Shown: one piece after another, positions 14,267 to 24,375 of the stretch
How the letters are laid out: the number at the start of each line of letters is the position of its first letter
How positions within the stretch are numbered: the stretch's first letter is position 1
Source of the DNA: Planctomycetales bacterium ZRK34
Lineage (GTDB): Bacteria > Planctomycetota > Phycisphaerae > Phycisphaerales > Zrk34
DNA length: 64,000 bases
Assembly: GCA_014873095.1 (NCBI GenBank)
Contig: CP050848.1
Coordinates: forward strand, 4,275,850 to 4,339,849
Direction of reading: 5' to 3'
Translations under genes and position numbers: made by a program
Notes under the pieces: generated by a model
Told to the model about the DNA's origin: nothing
The model's database searches: none
What the model saw: only the letters and a program-made list of their open reading frames with translations

Positions 14267-15877
14267 ATGCCACGAATCCGTGTCAGCCTCGCCAACAAAT
14301 GCCAGATTCTATTTGGTGCGGCGGTATTGCTGATTCTGTCGGCCGCGCTGTTCGTGCCGTGGCTGCGCATGCAGAAGCTGGTCGCCGAATCGCAGCGTGA
14401 GATCGCGCGAGAACTGGCCGACGCCTGGCTGGCCGATCTGATTCAGCTTGCCGGCGCGATCGACTCAGCCCCCGAACCGCTGGTCGGACCCGAAGACGGC
14501 CCGCCGCGCCGGTTGCGGCTGATCTCCGAGTCGGAATTCACCGCCGAGTCCGAGGCCCATCCGTTCATCGCCCGGGCGCTGGCGGAGTTCGAAACGCCCT
14601 CGGGGCTGACGGACCTGGTGCAGGTCACACGGGCCGACGACGGCAAGCGCGTGTATCACTACGTGCGCGCGGTCCGGCGGTCGGACATCGAGCGTGTCCG
14701 CGGCGGCGGTGCGTCGACGCTTGTCGCCACGCAGGTCGCCGATCCGCTGCAGGCGCTGCTGGTGATCGAGATGCAGGCCGGTTGGGCGGGGCGGCAGCTT
14801 CTGCTGAACTCGGTCTACACCATCATCGCCGGGCTGCTGGCGCTATTGCTGGCGATCGCGGTGTTCTGGTTCATCACGACGCGCATCATTCTCTCGCCTG
14901 TCCGTGTGCTGCGCGAGACAGCGGAAAAAGTCGCCGAGGGCGATCTGAATATCCGCTCGGACATCAACACCGGCGATGAGTTTGAGCAGCTTTCCGACAC
15001 CTTCAACGACATGCTCGCCTCGCTCAAAGGCTCGCAGGACAAGCTGCGCGACCTCAACAAACAGCTCGACCTCAAGCTCGGCGAACTGGCCGAGTCGAAC
15101 CTCACGCTCTACGAAGCCAACCGCATCAAGGGCGACTTCCTCGCGAACGTGTCACATGAATTGCGCACGCCGCTGAACAGCATCATCGGCTTCGGCGAAG
15201 TGCTCAGCGAATCGCTGGCGAACATGAAAGTTCAGGGCAACGACAAGCGCCTGCGTTACGTTGAGAACATTCTCACATCCAGCCGCTCGCTGTTGACGAT
15301 GATCACCGAGTTGTTGGACCTGGCGAAGATCGAGGCCGGCCGCATCGACCTGCACGTCGACGCCATGAGCGTGACCGACACTTGCGAAGTGCTGTTGAAT
15401 CTGATCCGTCCGCAGGCCGACGCCAAGCAGCTTCAATTGAGCCTGAAGCTGGCGCGCGGGTTGCCGGTGGTCAGCACGGACCCGGGCAAGTTTCAACAGA
15501 TCATCTTCAACTTCCTGTCCAACGCGGTGAAGTTCACACCGGCGGGGGGGCGCATCGAACTCGGAGCCGCCACCACGCAGGGCGGTGACGACAGCGAGCC
15601 GACCGGCCTCCGCGTCTGGGTCAAAGACACCGGCCCGGGCATTCCGGTGGAGAAACACGAGGAAATCTTTGAGAAGTTCCGCCAACTCGACTCGTCGCAC
15701 ACCAAGGAGCACGGCGGCACGGGCCTGGGCCTGGCCATCAGCAAGGAACTGGCCCGCCTGCTGGAAGGCCGCATCGATCTGGAGTCGGATGTGGATCGCG
15801 GGGCGACGTTCTTCCTGTGGATTCCGATGGATCTGGAGGAGAAGTCCGAGCCGCTGATGCCCGATCTGAGCGATTGA
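14267..15877 (+). CDS. Membrane sensor histidine kinase with HAMP domain
   Basis: 536 residues. An N-terminal transmembrane helix (about 14-32), a periplasmic sensor of some 140 residues, and a second helix (about 184-204) lead into HAMP (203-255, with VRVLRETAEKVAEGDL), a short coiled-coil, then the dimerisation/phosphoacceptor domain with H297 in FLANVSHELRTPLNS and a HATPase domain with N box (NFLSNAVKF), G1 (DTGPGIP) and G2 (GTGLGLAIS). All catalytic motifs are intact. No response regulator is adjacent, so the partner is elsewhere. It begins 35 bases after panD and may share that transcript. The signal sensed cannot be inferred. Confidence 0.9.
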   Translation: MPRIRVSLANKCQILFGAAVLLILSAALFVPWLRMQKLVAESQREIARELADAWLADLIQLAGAIDSAPEPLVGPEDGPPRRLRLISESEFTAESEAHPFIARALAEFETPSGLTDLVQVTRADDGKRVYHYVRAVRRSDIERVRGGGASTLVATQVADPLQALLVIEMQAGWAGRQLLLNSVYTIIAGLLALLLAIAVFWFITTRIILSPVRVLRETAEKVAEGDLNIRSDINTGDEFEQLSDTFNDMLASLKGSQDKLRDLNKQLDLKLGELAESNLTLYEANRIKGDFLANVSHELRTPLNSIIGFGEVLSESLANMKVQGNDKRLRYVENILTSSRSLLTMITELLDLAKIEAGRIDLHVDAMSVTDTCEVLLNLIRPQADAKQLQLSLKLARGLPVVSTDPGKFQQIIFNFLSNAVKFTPAGGRIELGAATTQGGDDSEPTGLRVWVKDTGPGIPVEKHEEIFEKFRQLDSSHTKEHGGTGLGLAISKELARLLEGRIDLESDVDRGATFFLWIPMDLEEKSEPLMPDLSD

Positions 15878-15985
15878 TCCGCGAATCCCCCATTGCACTC
15901 GAATAGACCGCGCGGGATACTTTTGTCTACATCCGGTGCGGTTCCGGGTTCTCACGTCTTTCCTCACATTTTTAGGAGTCTTTCG

Positions 15986-16372
15986 ATGAAGCGTTATGCG
16001 ATGAGTCTGTGCGCGGCGTTGCTGGTGGGAGTCTGCGTGTTGGGGGCTTACGCCGAGAAGGCTGATCAAGCCAAGAAGGCGGAGCCGGCGAAGAAGGTCA
16101 TGCCGGCCAAGAAGGCGAAGGTTTTTGCGCCGTATCACAAACTGGATCTGACCGACGATCAGCGGGCGAAGGTGGCCGCGATTCAAAAGGAGATTCGCGC
16201 CGAGATCAAAAAGCTCAAGCAACAGGAGGCCGAGCGCGTCGAGGCGGTGCTCAGCGACGAGCAGAAGGCGGAGATCGCCAAACAGCGTGAAGCCGATGCC
16301 AAAAAGAAGGCCGAGTACGCCAGGAAATACCGGGAGAAGAAACAGGGCAAGAGCGACAGCAAAAAGAAGTGA
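15986..16372 (+). CDS. Secreted lysine-rich helical protein
   Basis: 128 residues from an ATG with AGGAG seven bases upstream; a longer frame from 15893 lacks this. A clear signal peptide (MKRYAMSL...LGAYA, cleaved near residue 23) is followed by a Lys/Ala repeat-like segment (KKAEPAKKVMPAKKAK) and a charged coiled-coil ending KKQGKSDSKKK. The middle (DLTDDQRAKVAAIQKEI and VLSDEQKAEI) resembles the Spy/LTXXQ periplasmic chaperone-like motif, where two helices each start with an LTxxQ-type turn. A role as a periplasmic helical protein is likely; function is unassigned. Confidence 0.75.
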   Translation: MKRYAMSLCAALLVGVCVLGAYAEKADQAKKAEPAKKVMPAKKAKVFAPYHKLDLTDDQRAKVAAIQKEIRAEIKKLKQQEAERVEAVLSDEQKAEIAKQREADAKKKAEYARKYREKKQGKSDSKKK

Positions 16373-16394
16373 TCCGCGTGTTAGATCATGCTTG

Positions 16395-16424
16395 GGCGGG
16401 GAGATTTAAATCTCCCCGCCTTTG
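16395..16424 (+). terminator. Strong palindromic terminator between converging genes
   Basis: A perfect 13 + 13 base palindrome (16395-16420, arms beginning GGCGGGGAG and ending CTCCCCGCC) is followed on the plus strand by TTTG. It lies 22 bases after the lysine-rich protein gene and five bases before the stop of the converging gene, so it may also limit antisense reading. Confidence 0.8.
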
Positions 16425-16425
16425 T

Positions 16426-16710
16426 TCAAAGCAACTTCGGCAACGCCTTGTCAACATCAGGGAAGTAGCGGCGGATCACGGCGCAATCGAACTTGCGGAG
16501 GATCGCCCCGACCGGCTCGCGCTGCAGGAGAAACTCGAACGCCGCGCGGACCACGCGCTCCGGCGGCACCTGCCCGTGCGACCACAGATCGTAATCCGAC
16601 CAACTCAGCGTCACGTCAAACGTCTGCTCCGCGCCGCCGTCGGTGACCCCGACGCCGAATCGCCAGCCGCGTTCGGAATCCTCTTCGGTTTTGACATCGA
16701 TCGTTGCCAT
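16426..16710 (-). CDS. Conserved hypothetical protein
   Basis: 94 residues, soluble and acidic, no signal peptide. The sequence is orderly with a mixed alpha/beta pattern (WRFGVGV, FDVTLSWSDYDLW, then two helices with FEFLLQREP and IRRYFPDVDKALP) and normal codon use, so it is most likely a real gene. I do not recognise a family or catalytic motif. It is convergent with the lysine-rich protein gene and diverges from the rRNA methyltransferase gene, with no operon partner. Confidence 0.65.
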   Translation of the reverse strand: MATIDVKTEEDSERGWRFGVGVTDGGAEQTFDVTLSWSDYDLWSHGQVPPERVVRAAFEFLLQREPVGAILRKFDCAVIRRYFPDVDKALPKLL

Positions 16711-16774
16711 CGCATCAGCATATCACAAGCCCGATGCCGAGCGAAGCGGAGCGCCCGGGTATACACTGTGACCC

Positions 16775-18040
16775 ATGAGTCCAGCCCGCCGACAAGCCGT
16801 CAAAACCCTCGCCCGTCAGTTTCGCAGCGCGCCGAATCTGGCGGTAATGTCGGTGGACACCTCGGCGCTTGATCCGCGCGACGCCCGGCTGGCGGTGGCG
16901 ATCCACCGGACGGTGCTTCAGCGGTGGCTGACGCTGGAATATCTGCTGGATCAACACATGCGCAAGCCGCTGCGAAAAGCCGAGCCGATGATGCAGGCGA
17001 TCCTGCTCGCCGGGGCGGCCCAGATCGTGTTCATGCGGAAGATACCGGCCCACGCGGCGATCGACGAATCCGTCGGGCTCGCCAAGCAGATCATCCGGGC
17101 CGGTGCGGGCAAACTCGCCAACGCCGTGCTGCGGAAGCTCGCCGAGGATGTGGTCGGTTACGAGGACGATGCTGCATATGTGTCGGGTCGCGATGTGCTG
17201 CCTGGGGTTCCAGGGGTGATCCGTTTGGCGCGGCCACTGTTGCCGGAGGCGCCCGATGAACTGCTTGCGGTGGCGACCAGTCACCCGGTCGAACTCGTGC
17301 GGCGGTGGAAGAACCCCGAGCTGCTGATGCACAGTCTTCAGCACGCGCCGACGATCGTTCGCAGCGATGACACACCGCCGGAGACCCTGGCCACGCCGCA
17401 CCAGCGCGCGGGGTTCTATATCTGGCGATCCACGCACACAGACCTGGTCGAGTACCTCGAAGCAGCCGGCCGCGGCGGGCGGTGGGTACAGGATCCAACC
17501 TCCGCAGCCCCCGTGGCGGCGACGGCGGATATGACACCCAAACTCATCATCGACTTCTGCGCCGGGCGCGGCACAAAATCACGCCAACTGGCGCATCTGC
17601 ACCCGCAGGCGAAAATCATCGCCACGGACCCCGACCCCGAGCGTTTCGAGTCGCTCAAACAGGTGCCCGGCATCGAAGCGGTCAGCATCGAGCAGATGGC
17701 GCAGTACACCGGCTCAGCAGACCTGCTGTTGCTTGATGTACCGTGTTCAAACACCGGCGTGCTGGCCCGCCGACTCGAAGCCCGATACCGGTTTCACCCC
17801 GGTTCGCTCGCCTCGCTGACCCAACTGCAGCGGGAGATCGCCGAGCAGGCCGCGCCGCTGCTGGCCCCGGGCGGCGCGGTGCTGTACGCCACATGCTCGA
17901 TCGAGCCGGAGGAGAATCAGCAGCAGGCTGAGGCCCTGGCCGATCGCTTGAACCGCTCGATCACACGCTCCGAACAGACCCTGCCCGGCGGCGCCGAAGC
18001 CGACTATCACGATGGCGGATTCTTCGCGCTGATGGTGTGA
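16775..18040 (+). CDS. rsmB: RsmB/NOP family RNA cytosine-C5 methyltransferase
   Basis: 421 residues. RsmB methylates C967 of 16S rRNA with SAM. An N-terminal NusB-like helical domain (about 1-140, with AILLAGAAQIVFM and AxNAVLRKL) precedes a Rossmann methyltransferase (about 225-420): FCAGRGTKSRQLA SAM loop, ATDPDPERF, the catalytic DVPCSNTGVLARR and YATCSIEPEEN with both conserved cysteines. The central region is less typical, so another RNA target is possible. No Shine-Dalgarno is seen; a TATACA hexamer ends about 12 bases before the ATG, so the message may be leaderless. Single gene. Confidence 0.88.
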   Translation: MSPARRQAVKTLARQFRSAPNLAVMSVDTSALDPRDARLAVAIHRTVLQRWLTLEYLLDQHMRKPLRKAEPMMQAILLAGAAQIVFMRKIPAHAAIDESVGLAKQIIRAGAGKLANAVLRKLAEDVVGYEDDAAYVSGRDVLPGVPGVIRLARPLLPEAPDELLAVATSHPVELVRRWKNPELLMHSLQHAPTIVRSDDTPPETLATPHQRAGFYIWRSTHTDLVEYLEAAGRGGRWVQDPTSAAPVAATADMTPKLIIDFCAGRGTKSRQLAHLHPQAKIIATDPDPERFESLKQVPGIEAVSIEQMAQYTGSADLLLLDVPCSNTGVLARRLEARYRFHPGSLASLTQLQREIAEQAAPLLAPGGAVLYATCSIEPEENQQQAEALADRLNRSITRSEQTLPGGAEADYHDGGFFALMV

Positions 18041-18115
18041 CTCGCCCATTGATGGGATCCCTCACAAGCGCTGGTTTAACCCCTGATTTGAGGGTGTTTA
18101 CGTATTTTCAATCAT

Positions 18116-19248
<1,133 letters not shown>

Positions 19249-19277
19249 TGCCCGATTCGACATCGATTGATTTGAAC

Positions 19278-19313
19278 GAAGCCCACGGCGTCACGCCGTG
19301 GGCTTCTTCTTTT
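19278..19313 (+). terminator. Intrinsic terminator of gap
   Basis: A perfect 13-base-pair stem (19278-19290 with 19294-19306; GAAGCCCACGGCG arm) and three-base loop, followed by TTCTTTT. It lies 29 bases after the gap stop. Confidence 0.92.
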
Positions 19314-19332
19314 GCAATGATTCGCTGACGGG

Positions 19333-19905
19333 TCATCGTGCCGCAGGAAGTTTCAACTGCCATCGCACACCGCTGTGTAGCTCCGACAAAATCAGCGCCG
19401 ATCCTTCCGCCGAGGCGACGAAACGATCGCCGGGGCGCGGCCAGGTGTGTATCGGCTCCAGGGCCGCACTGGCGGGCGCCATCTCCGATGTGGTTGCAAC
19501 GTACTGTTTGAACTTGGCCGCGTCAGTTGTACCGATCACGCAGCGCGGCCCGGCAGGTCCGCGCGTCACCGCAGCGGGGCGCAGACTTTCGACCTGCTGA
19601 TCTTTCAACTGGGCCAGCGCGTAGACCAGCCATCTCTGCCCGTCGACATCGACGACGTCGACCAAGTGGCCGCAGGCGTCGACGCCATCGGTCGGGGAGT
19701 TGCCGCCAAGCACGGTGAACTCCGGCTCGCCCTCGGCGTTGACCACGCAGCGCAGGTCGGCAGGGTCGCCATCGGCTTGATCGTTGATGTAATGCTCGAC
19801 CTGCGATTGCCAGCGGTCAGTCGTGACGGTCGAGCCGCAACCCGACAGCGCGATCATCGACAATGCGGTCAGTATGAGCAGGCAGCGTGTTGCGTGAATC
19901 ATCAT
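19333..19905 (-). CDS. Putative lipoprotein
   Basis: 190 residues. A type II signal peptide ends in the lipobox LSGC (Cys at about 23), so the protein should be lipid-anchored. The remainder is a small alpha/beta region with QVEHYINDQADGD, VDVDGQRWLVYALAQL and a final SGVRWQLKLP; no family is recognised. Its ATG overlaps the stop of the ankyrin protein gene (ATGA), so the two are co-translated and probably act together at the envelope. Confidence 0.72.
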   Translation of the reverse strand: MMIHATRCLLILTALSMIALSGCGSTVTTDRWQSQVEHYINDQADGDPADLRCVVNAEGEPEFTVLGGNSPTDGVDACGHLVDVVDVDGQRWLVYALAQLKDQQVESLRPAAVTRGPAGPRCVIGTTDAAKFKQYVATTSEMAPASAALEPIHTWPRPGDRFVASAEGSALILSELHSGVRWQLKLPAAR

Positions 19906-21734
19906 GGCGTCTCCTCCAGATCGCCGGCGACTTTGACCGCCGGCTCGGCCGCGGCGTGTCGCTTGAGCATGCGGACGATCGATGCGTCGCCGGCGCGGGC
20001 GGCCAACTGCAACGGCGTCCAGCCCAGATCATCCGTCGCGGTCGGCGAGGCGTGATGATCCAGCAGCAGTTTGACGGTGGTCTCACGATGTGCGGCCGCC
20101 GCGCTGTGCAGCGGAGTGAGTCCGAGTCGATCAGCCGCTTGCAGGTCCGCGCCGCGATCCAGCAGAACGGACACGGCCGCATCAGCGCCCGCCGCCGCCG
20201 CGCGGTGCAGCGGCGTGGCATCGTTGACATCACGCACATCGGTCGTCAGCCCCTGCGCCAGCAGCAGGTTGATCGATTCACCGGCATCCGCCATCGCGGC
20301 CCAGTGCATCGCCGATCGACCGAATCCATCAGTCGCCTTCACATCGACGCCGCGCTCGATCAGCAGCGACAGCGCTTCGGGATGTGCTGCGGCACGGTGA
20401 ATCGGCCGAACGCCTGCGGGTGTCGGGTGTGATGCATCAGCACCGGCCTCGATCAGCCGGGCCATGACCTGCACGTGATTCTGCGCGGCCGCTAAGTGCA
20501 GCGGTGTCGAGCCGTACATCACCACGTCACACGGCAGGCACTTCAGCGGGGCGTTAACATCATCGCCGCGCTGGATCAGCTTTTCGACTTGCGCCAGGTC
20601 CCCGCGCATCGTCGCTAAGTGCAGCGGTGTGTACCCGGCTTCGTTGGCGGCCGGCGAGTTTGACGAGGCGGGCTCAAAGCACACCGCCAGCGTGATCAGC
20701 TCGTCGTTGCCGGTCTTGTGGCCATAGTCCAGCCCCCACAGGGTCGACAGCTCTTTGGCCTTCTGCGTGAAGTACTCCGGCGTGCGATGGCCGCCTTGGT
20801 CATCGCGGTATCGCCACAGCAGACCGGCGCTGCGCTGCTGAATCGCGCGCTTCATGCCGCCCTGCATGGTGCCGTCGAACAGGCTCGGGTTCAGCGCCTC
20901 GTCCCAGTGGTCGCTGACAAACCACGACAGCAGATCACACCCGCGATAAACATGCGGCGCCAGTTTCCACCCGTCGCCGTCGCGTTGCACCATCGCCGGT
21001 CGCATCTCGCCCTTGAGCTTGACCGGCTCGGTCAGGTTTCGGAAAAACATCATGCCCATGAAGTCTGATGCGAGGTCCGCATTCGAGTAGGCCCCCGAAG
21101 AAGCGATACCGAGTATGCCCGATTCCGAGAGGATCGGGTTGGACTCGGTTGCCTGAATTGTTTTGGTCATGGCCTGGTCGGCGGGTTCTCCACGCTGGCG
21201 GCGCGCGATGAATTCCTGGTAGTTCAGCCAGCCCATGCCGATGAAGTGGCCGAGCTTGTCGGTGCCGATGTACACACCGTAGGTCTTGATCACCGGGGCG
21301 AACCAGAACTTGAACAGCGTGCGCGGATCGACCGGCAGGGCGGCCGTGAGATAGACATTGTCGAGCCCGGGTTTGAACCCGACGATCCGGCCGGGGTAGC
21401 GGTCGTTCCAGACGCCGGTCTCGGCATCGCGGCCGACGTTTTCGATGAAGCTGTATGGATCGGGCATCTCGCGATGAACCGCCGCCACCAGCGAAGCCGG
21501 ATTCTGCAGTTGCTTGACCGTTTCATCGTCGCCGGCTTTGCGGGCTCGCTGAATCTGCTGATTGATGGTCTGCACGCCGCGTTCGATGCGGTCATACAGG
21601 AAAACACTTAGCTGCGGCCCCAGGTCGGCAAACTCGCGTCCCGGTGTGACGGTGAAGTGGTCGGTTTCGTGTGCCAAACCCCCCGTAGCGAGGCAAAACG
21701 CCACAATCCATGCCCAGTGTGTCGTGGACTTCAT
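19902..21734 (-). CDS. Exported ankyrin-repeat protein with novel N-terminal domain
   Basis: 610 residues. A signal peptide (about 1-21, ending GLA) is followed by about 340 residues that I cannot assign (with VYIGTDKLGHFIGMGWLNYQEF near 155 and AYSNADLASDFMGMMFFRNL near 215), then seven ankyrin repeats from about 370 to 595, each recognisable by a G-x-TPLHLA-type start (GYTPLHLA, GSTPLHLA, GVRPIHRA, GRSAMHWA, DATPLHRA, GLTPLHSA, GWTPLQLA). Ankyrin repeats mediate protein binding; export places them in the periplasm or outside. The GTDKLGHF histidine/aspartate pattern may be functional but is unproven. First gene of a two-gene operon with the lipoprotein. Confidence 0.8.
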   Translation of the reverse strand: MKSTTHWAWIVAFCLATGGLAHETDHFTVTPGREFADLGPQLSVFLYDRIERGVQTINQQIQRARKAGDDETVKQLQNPASLVAAVHREMPDPYSFIENVGRDAETGVWNDRYPGRIVGFKPGLDNVYLTAALPVDPRTLFKFWFAPVIKTYGVYIGTDKLGHFIGMGWLNYQEFIARRQRGEPADQAMTKTIQATESNPILSESGILGIASSGAYSNADLASDFMGMMFFRNLTEPVKLKGEMRPAMVQRDGDGWKLAPHVYRGCDLLSWFVSDHWDEALNPSLFDGTMQGGMKRAIQQRSAGLLWRYRDDQGGHRTPEYFTQKAKELSTLWGLDYGHKTGNDELITLAVCFEPASSNSPAANEAGYTPLHLATMRGDLAQVEKLIQRGDDVNAPLKCLPCDVVMYGSTPLHLAAAQNHVQVMARLIEAGADASHPTPAGVRPIHRAAAHPEALSLLIERGVDVKATDGFGRSAMHWAAMADAGESINLLLAQGLTTDVRDVNDATPLHRAAAAGADAAVSVLLDRGADLQAADRLGLTPLHSAAAAHRETTVKLLLDHHASPTATDDLGWTPLQLAARAGDASIVRMLKRHAAAEPAVKVAGDLEETP

Positions 21735-22020
21735 GGTCGGCTCCCTTTTGGGGGAATCTTATTTGTGACGGTCCCGGCACTACATCAGCATTCTAGGCTG
21801 GAAAAAACATGAGCGGCGCTGAACTCACCCTCAGCATTTGCGTAGAATCGCACCTCGGGCCGTTGCCTATGCGGCCGCTGAGGTCGCCTCCCGCGATCTT
21901 AGCGAAATCCTCTTAAAGACTGGAGATGGTGAACGCCGATGCCTCTGGCATCGATCGCTCACACTCTGTTGTCCTGCCCGCGGCTCGCAAGCCGCCTCGT
22001 CTGAATGACACGGAGAAGAC

Positions 22021-23025
22021 ATGCCCCAACTCAAGTTCGTCGTGATTCCGCTGGTTCTGCTGGCGATGTCGATCACCGGCTGTTCGACCGGCTCTTCGCG
22101 TTACACCACGACCCATCTGACTCGTTCAACTATGCCGACGCAGACTGTCGCCACAGCGTCACCACATGCCGCCTACGTGGATGTTTCGCGCAGCGATGAG
22201 CTTCGCGTGATGAGTTTCAACATTCGTGTGCGAACGTTTTTGGATCTGCTTCACGGCTGGTCGTCACGCCGCGATGCGATGGCCGAGGTGGTGCGCGGGT
22301 TCGGACCCGATGTGATGGGCACGCAGGAATGCCTCGCCGCCCAGCTCGAAGATATCCGCAAGCGCCTGCCGGAATATGACGTCGTCGCGGCGGGGCGCAA
22401 CGACGGGCAGCGCTCCGGCGAGATGTGCGCGATCTTCTTTCGGCGTGACCGCTTCGTGCAGCGCGACAGCGGCCATTTCTGGCTGAGCGATTCACCCGAG
22501 CAGCCGGGCTCGCGAAGTTGGGGCGCCGTCTGGCCGCGCATGACCAGTTGGGTGCGACTTGAGCCGCGCAACGGCGGCGCGGAGTTCTTCGTCTTCAACA
22601 GTCACTTTCCCGTGTTCAGCGATGGGGCCCGCGATCGATCCGCCGAGTTGCTCAGCGAGCGGATTCGCCGCATCGCCGGCCGATCGCCGGTCGTCATCAC
22701 CGGCGACTTCAATACCGATGAAACCTCCGACGCCTATCGCATTCTTCAAGGCAATCGGCTGACCGGGCCGTGGCGCGATGCCTACCGCTTTGTGCATCCG
22801 CATCAGCAGGATGATGAAGCCACGCGCCACCAGTATCGCGGCACCGTCGCCGGCAGCCGCATCGATTGGATCTTCGCTTCGCGTGCGATGACCCCGATCG
22901 CCGCCGACATCATCCGCGATCGTCCCGGCGGTCGTTTTCCGTCGGACCATTACCCCGTGACGGCCGTGTTCAACCTGCAGCCGACGCAGACCGTCGTCGC
23001 CCCGCATCCACCCGGCGCCGGTTGA
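22021..23025 (+). CDS. Endonuclease/exonuclease/phosphatase-family lipoprotein
   Basis: 334 residues. The signal peptide ends in the lipobox ITGC (Cys about 21). The rest is a full EEP fold: LRVMSFNIRV (about 61-70), MGTQECL (metal Glu), FVFNSHFPV, VITGDFNTD (catalytic GDFN), SRIDWIF and the C-terminal SDHYPV with the catalytic His. Family members hydrolyse phosphodiesters in nucleic acids, phosphoinositides or sphingolipids; a surface-anchored member probably attacks environmental substrates. It diverges from the ankyrin gene across 286 bases and is followed by a terminator. Confidence 0.88.
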   Translation: MPQLKFVVIPLVLLAMSITGCSTGSSRYTTTHLTRSTMPTQTVATASPHAAYVDVSRSDELRVMSFNIRVRTFLDLLHGWSSRRDAMAEVVRGFGPDVMGTQECLAAQLEDIRKRLPEYDVVAAGRNDGQRSGEMCAIFFRRDRFVQRDSGHFWLSDSPEQPGSRSWGAVWPRMTSWVRLEPRNGGAEFFVFNSHFPVFSDGARDRSAELLSERIRRIAGRSPVVITGDFNTDETSDAYRILQGNRLTGPWRDAYRFVHPHQQDDEATRHQYRGTVAGSRIDWIFASRAMTPIAADIIRDRPGGRFPSDHYPVTAVFNLQPTQTVVAPHPPGAG

Positions 23026-23056
23026 TCCGCAATCCGATTTGAATGATTCACCAAAG

Positions 23057-23084
23057 CCCGGGGACCGCCGTCCCCGGGTTTATT
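23057..23084 (+). terminator. Intrinsic terminator after the EEP lipoprotein gene
   Basis: A nine-base-pair stem (CCCGGGGAC, 23057-23065, with 23070-23078) and four-base loop, then TTTATT. It lies directly against the stop of the converging sialic-acid operon. Confidence 0.85.
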
Positions 23085-24352
23085 CATTCGGTAGCAATGT
23101 AAATCGGCGAATTGGTCAGCTTGATCGTCAGCTTGCCATCAGCGCGCGACACCGAGTCATTCGACGCATCGCCGAGCATGCCCTTCACGGCAATCGCTCC
23201 GCCGCCGAGCGGGGTGTCGATCGTCACGGTGCGATCTTCTTCGATGGTCCATGCAACCAGCTTGGTCGGCGCCCCCGATTTGGTCATCACCAGCACGAAG
23301 TCGCGCCCATCGCCGGTGTCCAGACGCTCGGCGATGCGGTAGCCGTTCAGCGTCGTGGTCATGACCTTCAACGCCGTGTAGGACGGCTTGGGCGAAAGGT
23401 CACGATTGACGATGCCGAAGTTGTGTTCGTGTTCTTTGGGGTCCGGCCCGTCGTTGATCCAGTCGTACCAGATCGACACCGGCACGTCCCACAACACATT
23501 GGTCAACTGCTGACGCACGATGAATTGGGCCTGTTGCTCGAGGTTGGAGCCGCGATCGGTTTCGGCCGTGGTGTAGCCCCATTCCCCGCTGAGAATCGGC
23601 ATGCCTTTCTTGCCTTCGGGTGCGTACTTGTCGATGAGCTTGCGAAGCTCACGGTATTCCGGTTCGACGGTTTCAGGCGGCACACCGCGGTGGCGGTAGG
23701 GGTGAACCGTCACGCCGTCGATCTCGGCGAGCAGACCGCTGGCGAAGACCTTCTCCAGGTAATCCATCGGCAGCCGCGACGTGCCCGGCGCCACGATAAT
23801 GGCATCGGGGTCCACTTCGCGGATCGCTTTGCACGTGGCATGAGCCAGCTTGTTGTACATTTCGACATCGGGCTCGGGGTGCCAGAAGCCGATGTTCGGC
23901 TCGTTCCAGATCTCCCAGATGATGCCCTTGTCCTTGAAGCGATCAACCGCGGCCCGGGCCCAGGCGGCGAAAGCCTCAATAGTTTCATCCTTGGTCGGGG
24001 CGTTGACGCGCTTGCGGCCGCGCTTGTCCGTGCTGACCTCTTCGTACAGTTTGTTGGAGTAGTCGAGGATGTACAGCGGCTGGATGCCGCGCTTCAGCAG
24101 GTTGGCCGTCAGTTCGTCGTAAGCCGAGAAGTCGTATTCGCCTTTGGTGCGTTCGATGCCCGCCCAGGTGAAGTCCATGCGGACAACCTTGATGCCGGCG
24201 GCGGCGATCAGGTCCAGGTGGTCTTCGTGGCCGGTCTTGAAGTGAATGTTCACGCCGACGCCGTTGGGGATCGTCTTCGGCGCAAAGGTCTGCGTGTAGC
24301 CCGTTGCATCGGCCAGCAGGACAAACATCAGGGCAAGAAGCGTCTTTTTCAT
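23084..24352 (-). CDS. Secreted clan GH-A glycoside hydrolase (GH39/GH5-like)
   Basis: 422 residues with a signal peptide (about 1-21). A TIM barrel with KVVRMDFTWAGIE near 56, acid/base E151 in WNEPN (149-153), VHPYRHRG near 217 and a likely nucleophile E257 in LSGEWGY. The WNEPN/GEWGY pair is typical of GH39, GH5 and related families; the last 90 residues form a beta domain. Substrate is uncertain. It is the last gene of the operon with sialidases, 23 bases after the symporter gene, so it may trim glycans that carry sialic acid. Confidence 0.82.
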   Translation of the reverse strand: MKKTLLALMFVLLADATGYTQTFAPKTIPNGVGVNIHFKTGHEDHLDLIAAAGIKVVRMDFTWAGIERTKGEYDFSAYDELTANLLKRGIQPLYILDYSNKLYEEVSTDKRGRKRVNAPTKDETIEAFAAWARAAVDRFKDKGIIWEIWNEPNIGFWHPEPDVEMYNKLAHATCKAIREVDPDAIIVAPGTSRLPMDYLEKVFASGLLAEIDGVTVHPYRHRGVPPETVEPEYRELRKLIDKYAPEGKKGMPILSGEWGYTTAETDRGSNLEQQAQFIVRQQLTNVLWDVPVSIWYDWINDGPDPKEHEHNFGIVNRDLSPKPSYTALKVMTTTLNGYRIAERLDTGDGRDFVLVMTKSGAPTKLVAWTIEEDRTVTIDTPLGGGAIAVKGMLGDASNDSVSRADGKLTIKLTNSPIYIATE

Positions 24353-24375
24353 GTCAAGTCTCGGGTGTGGCGGGA

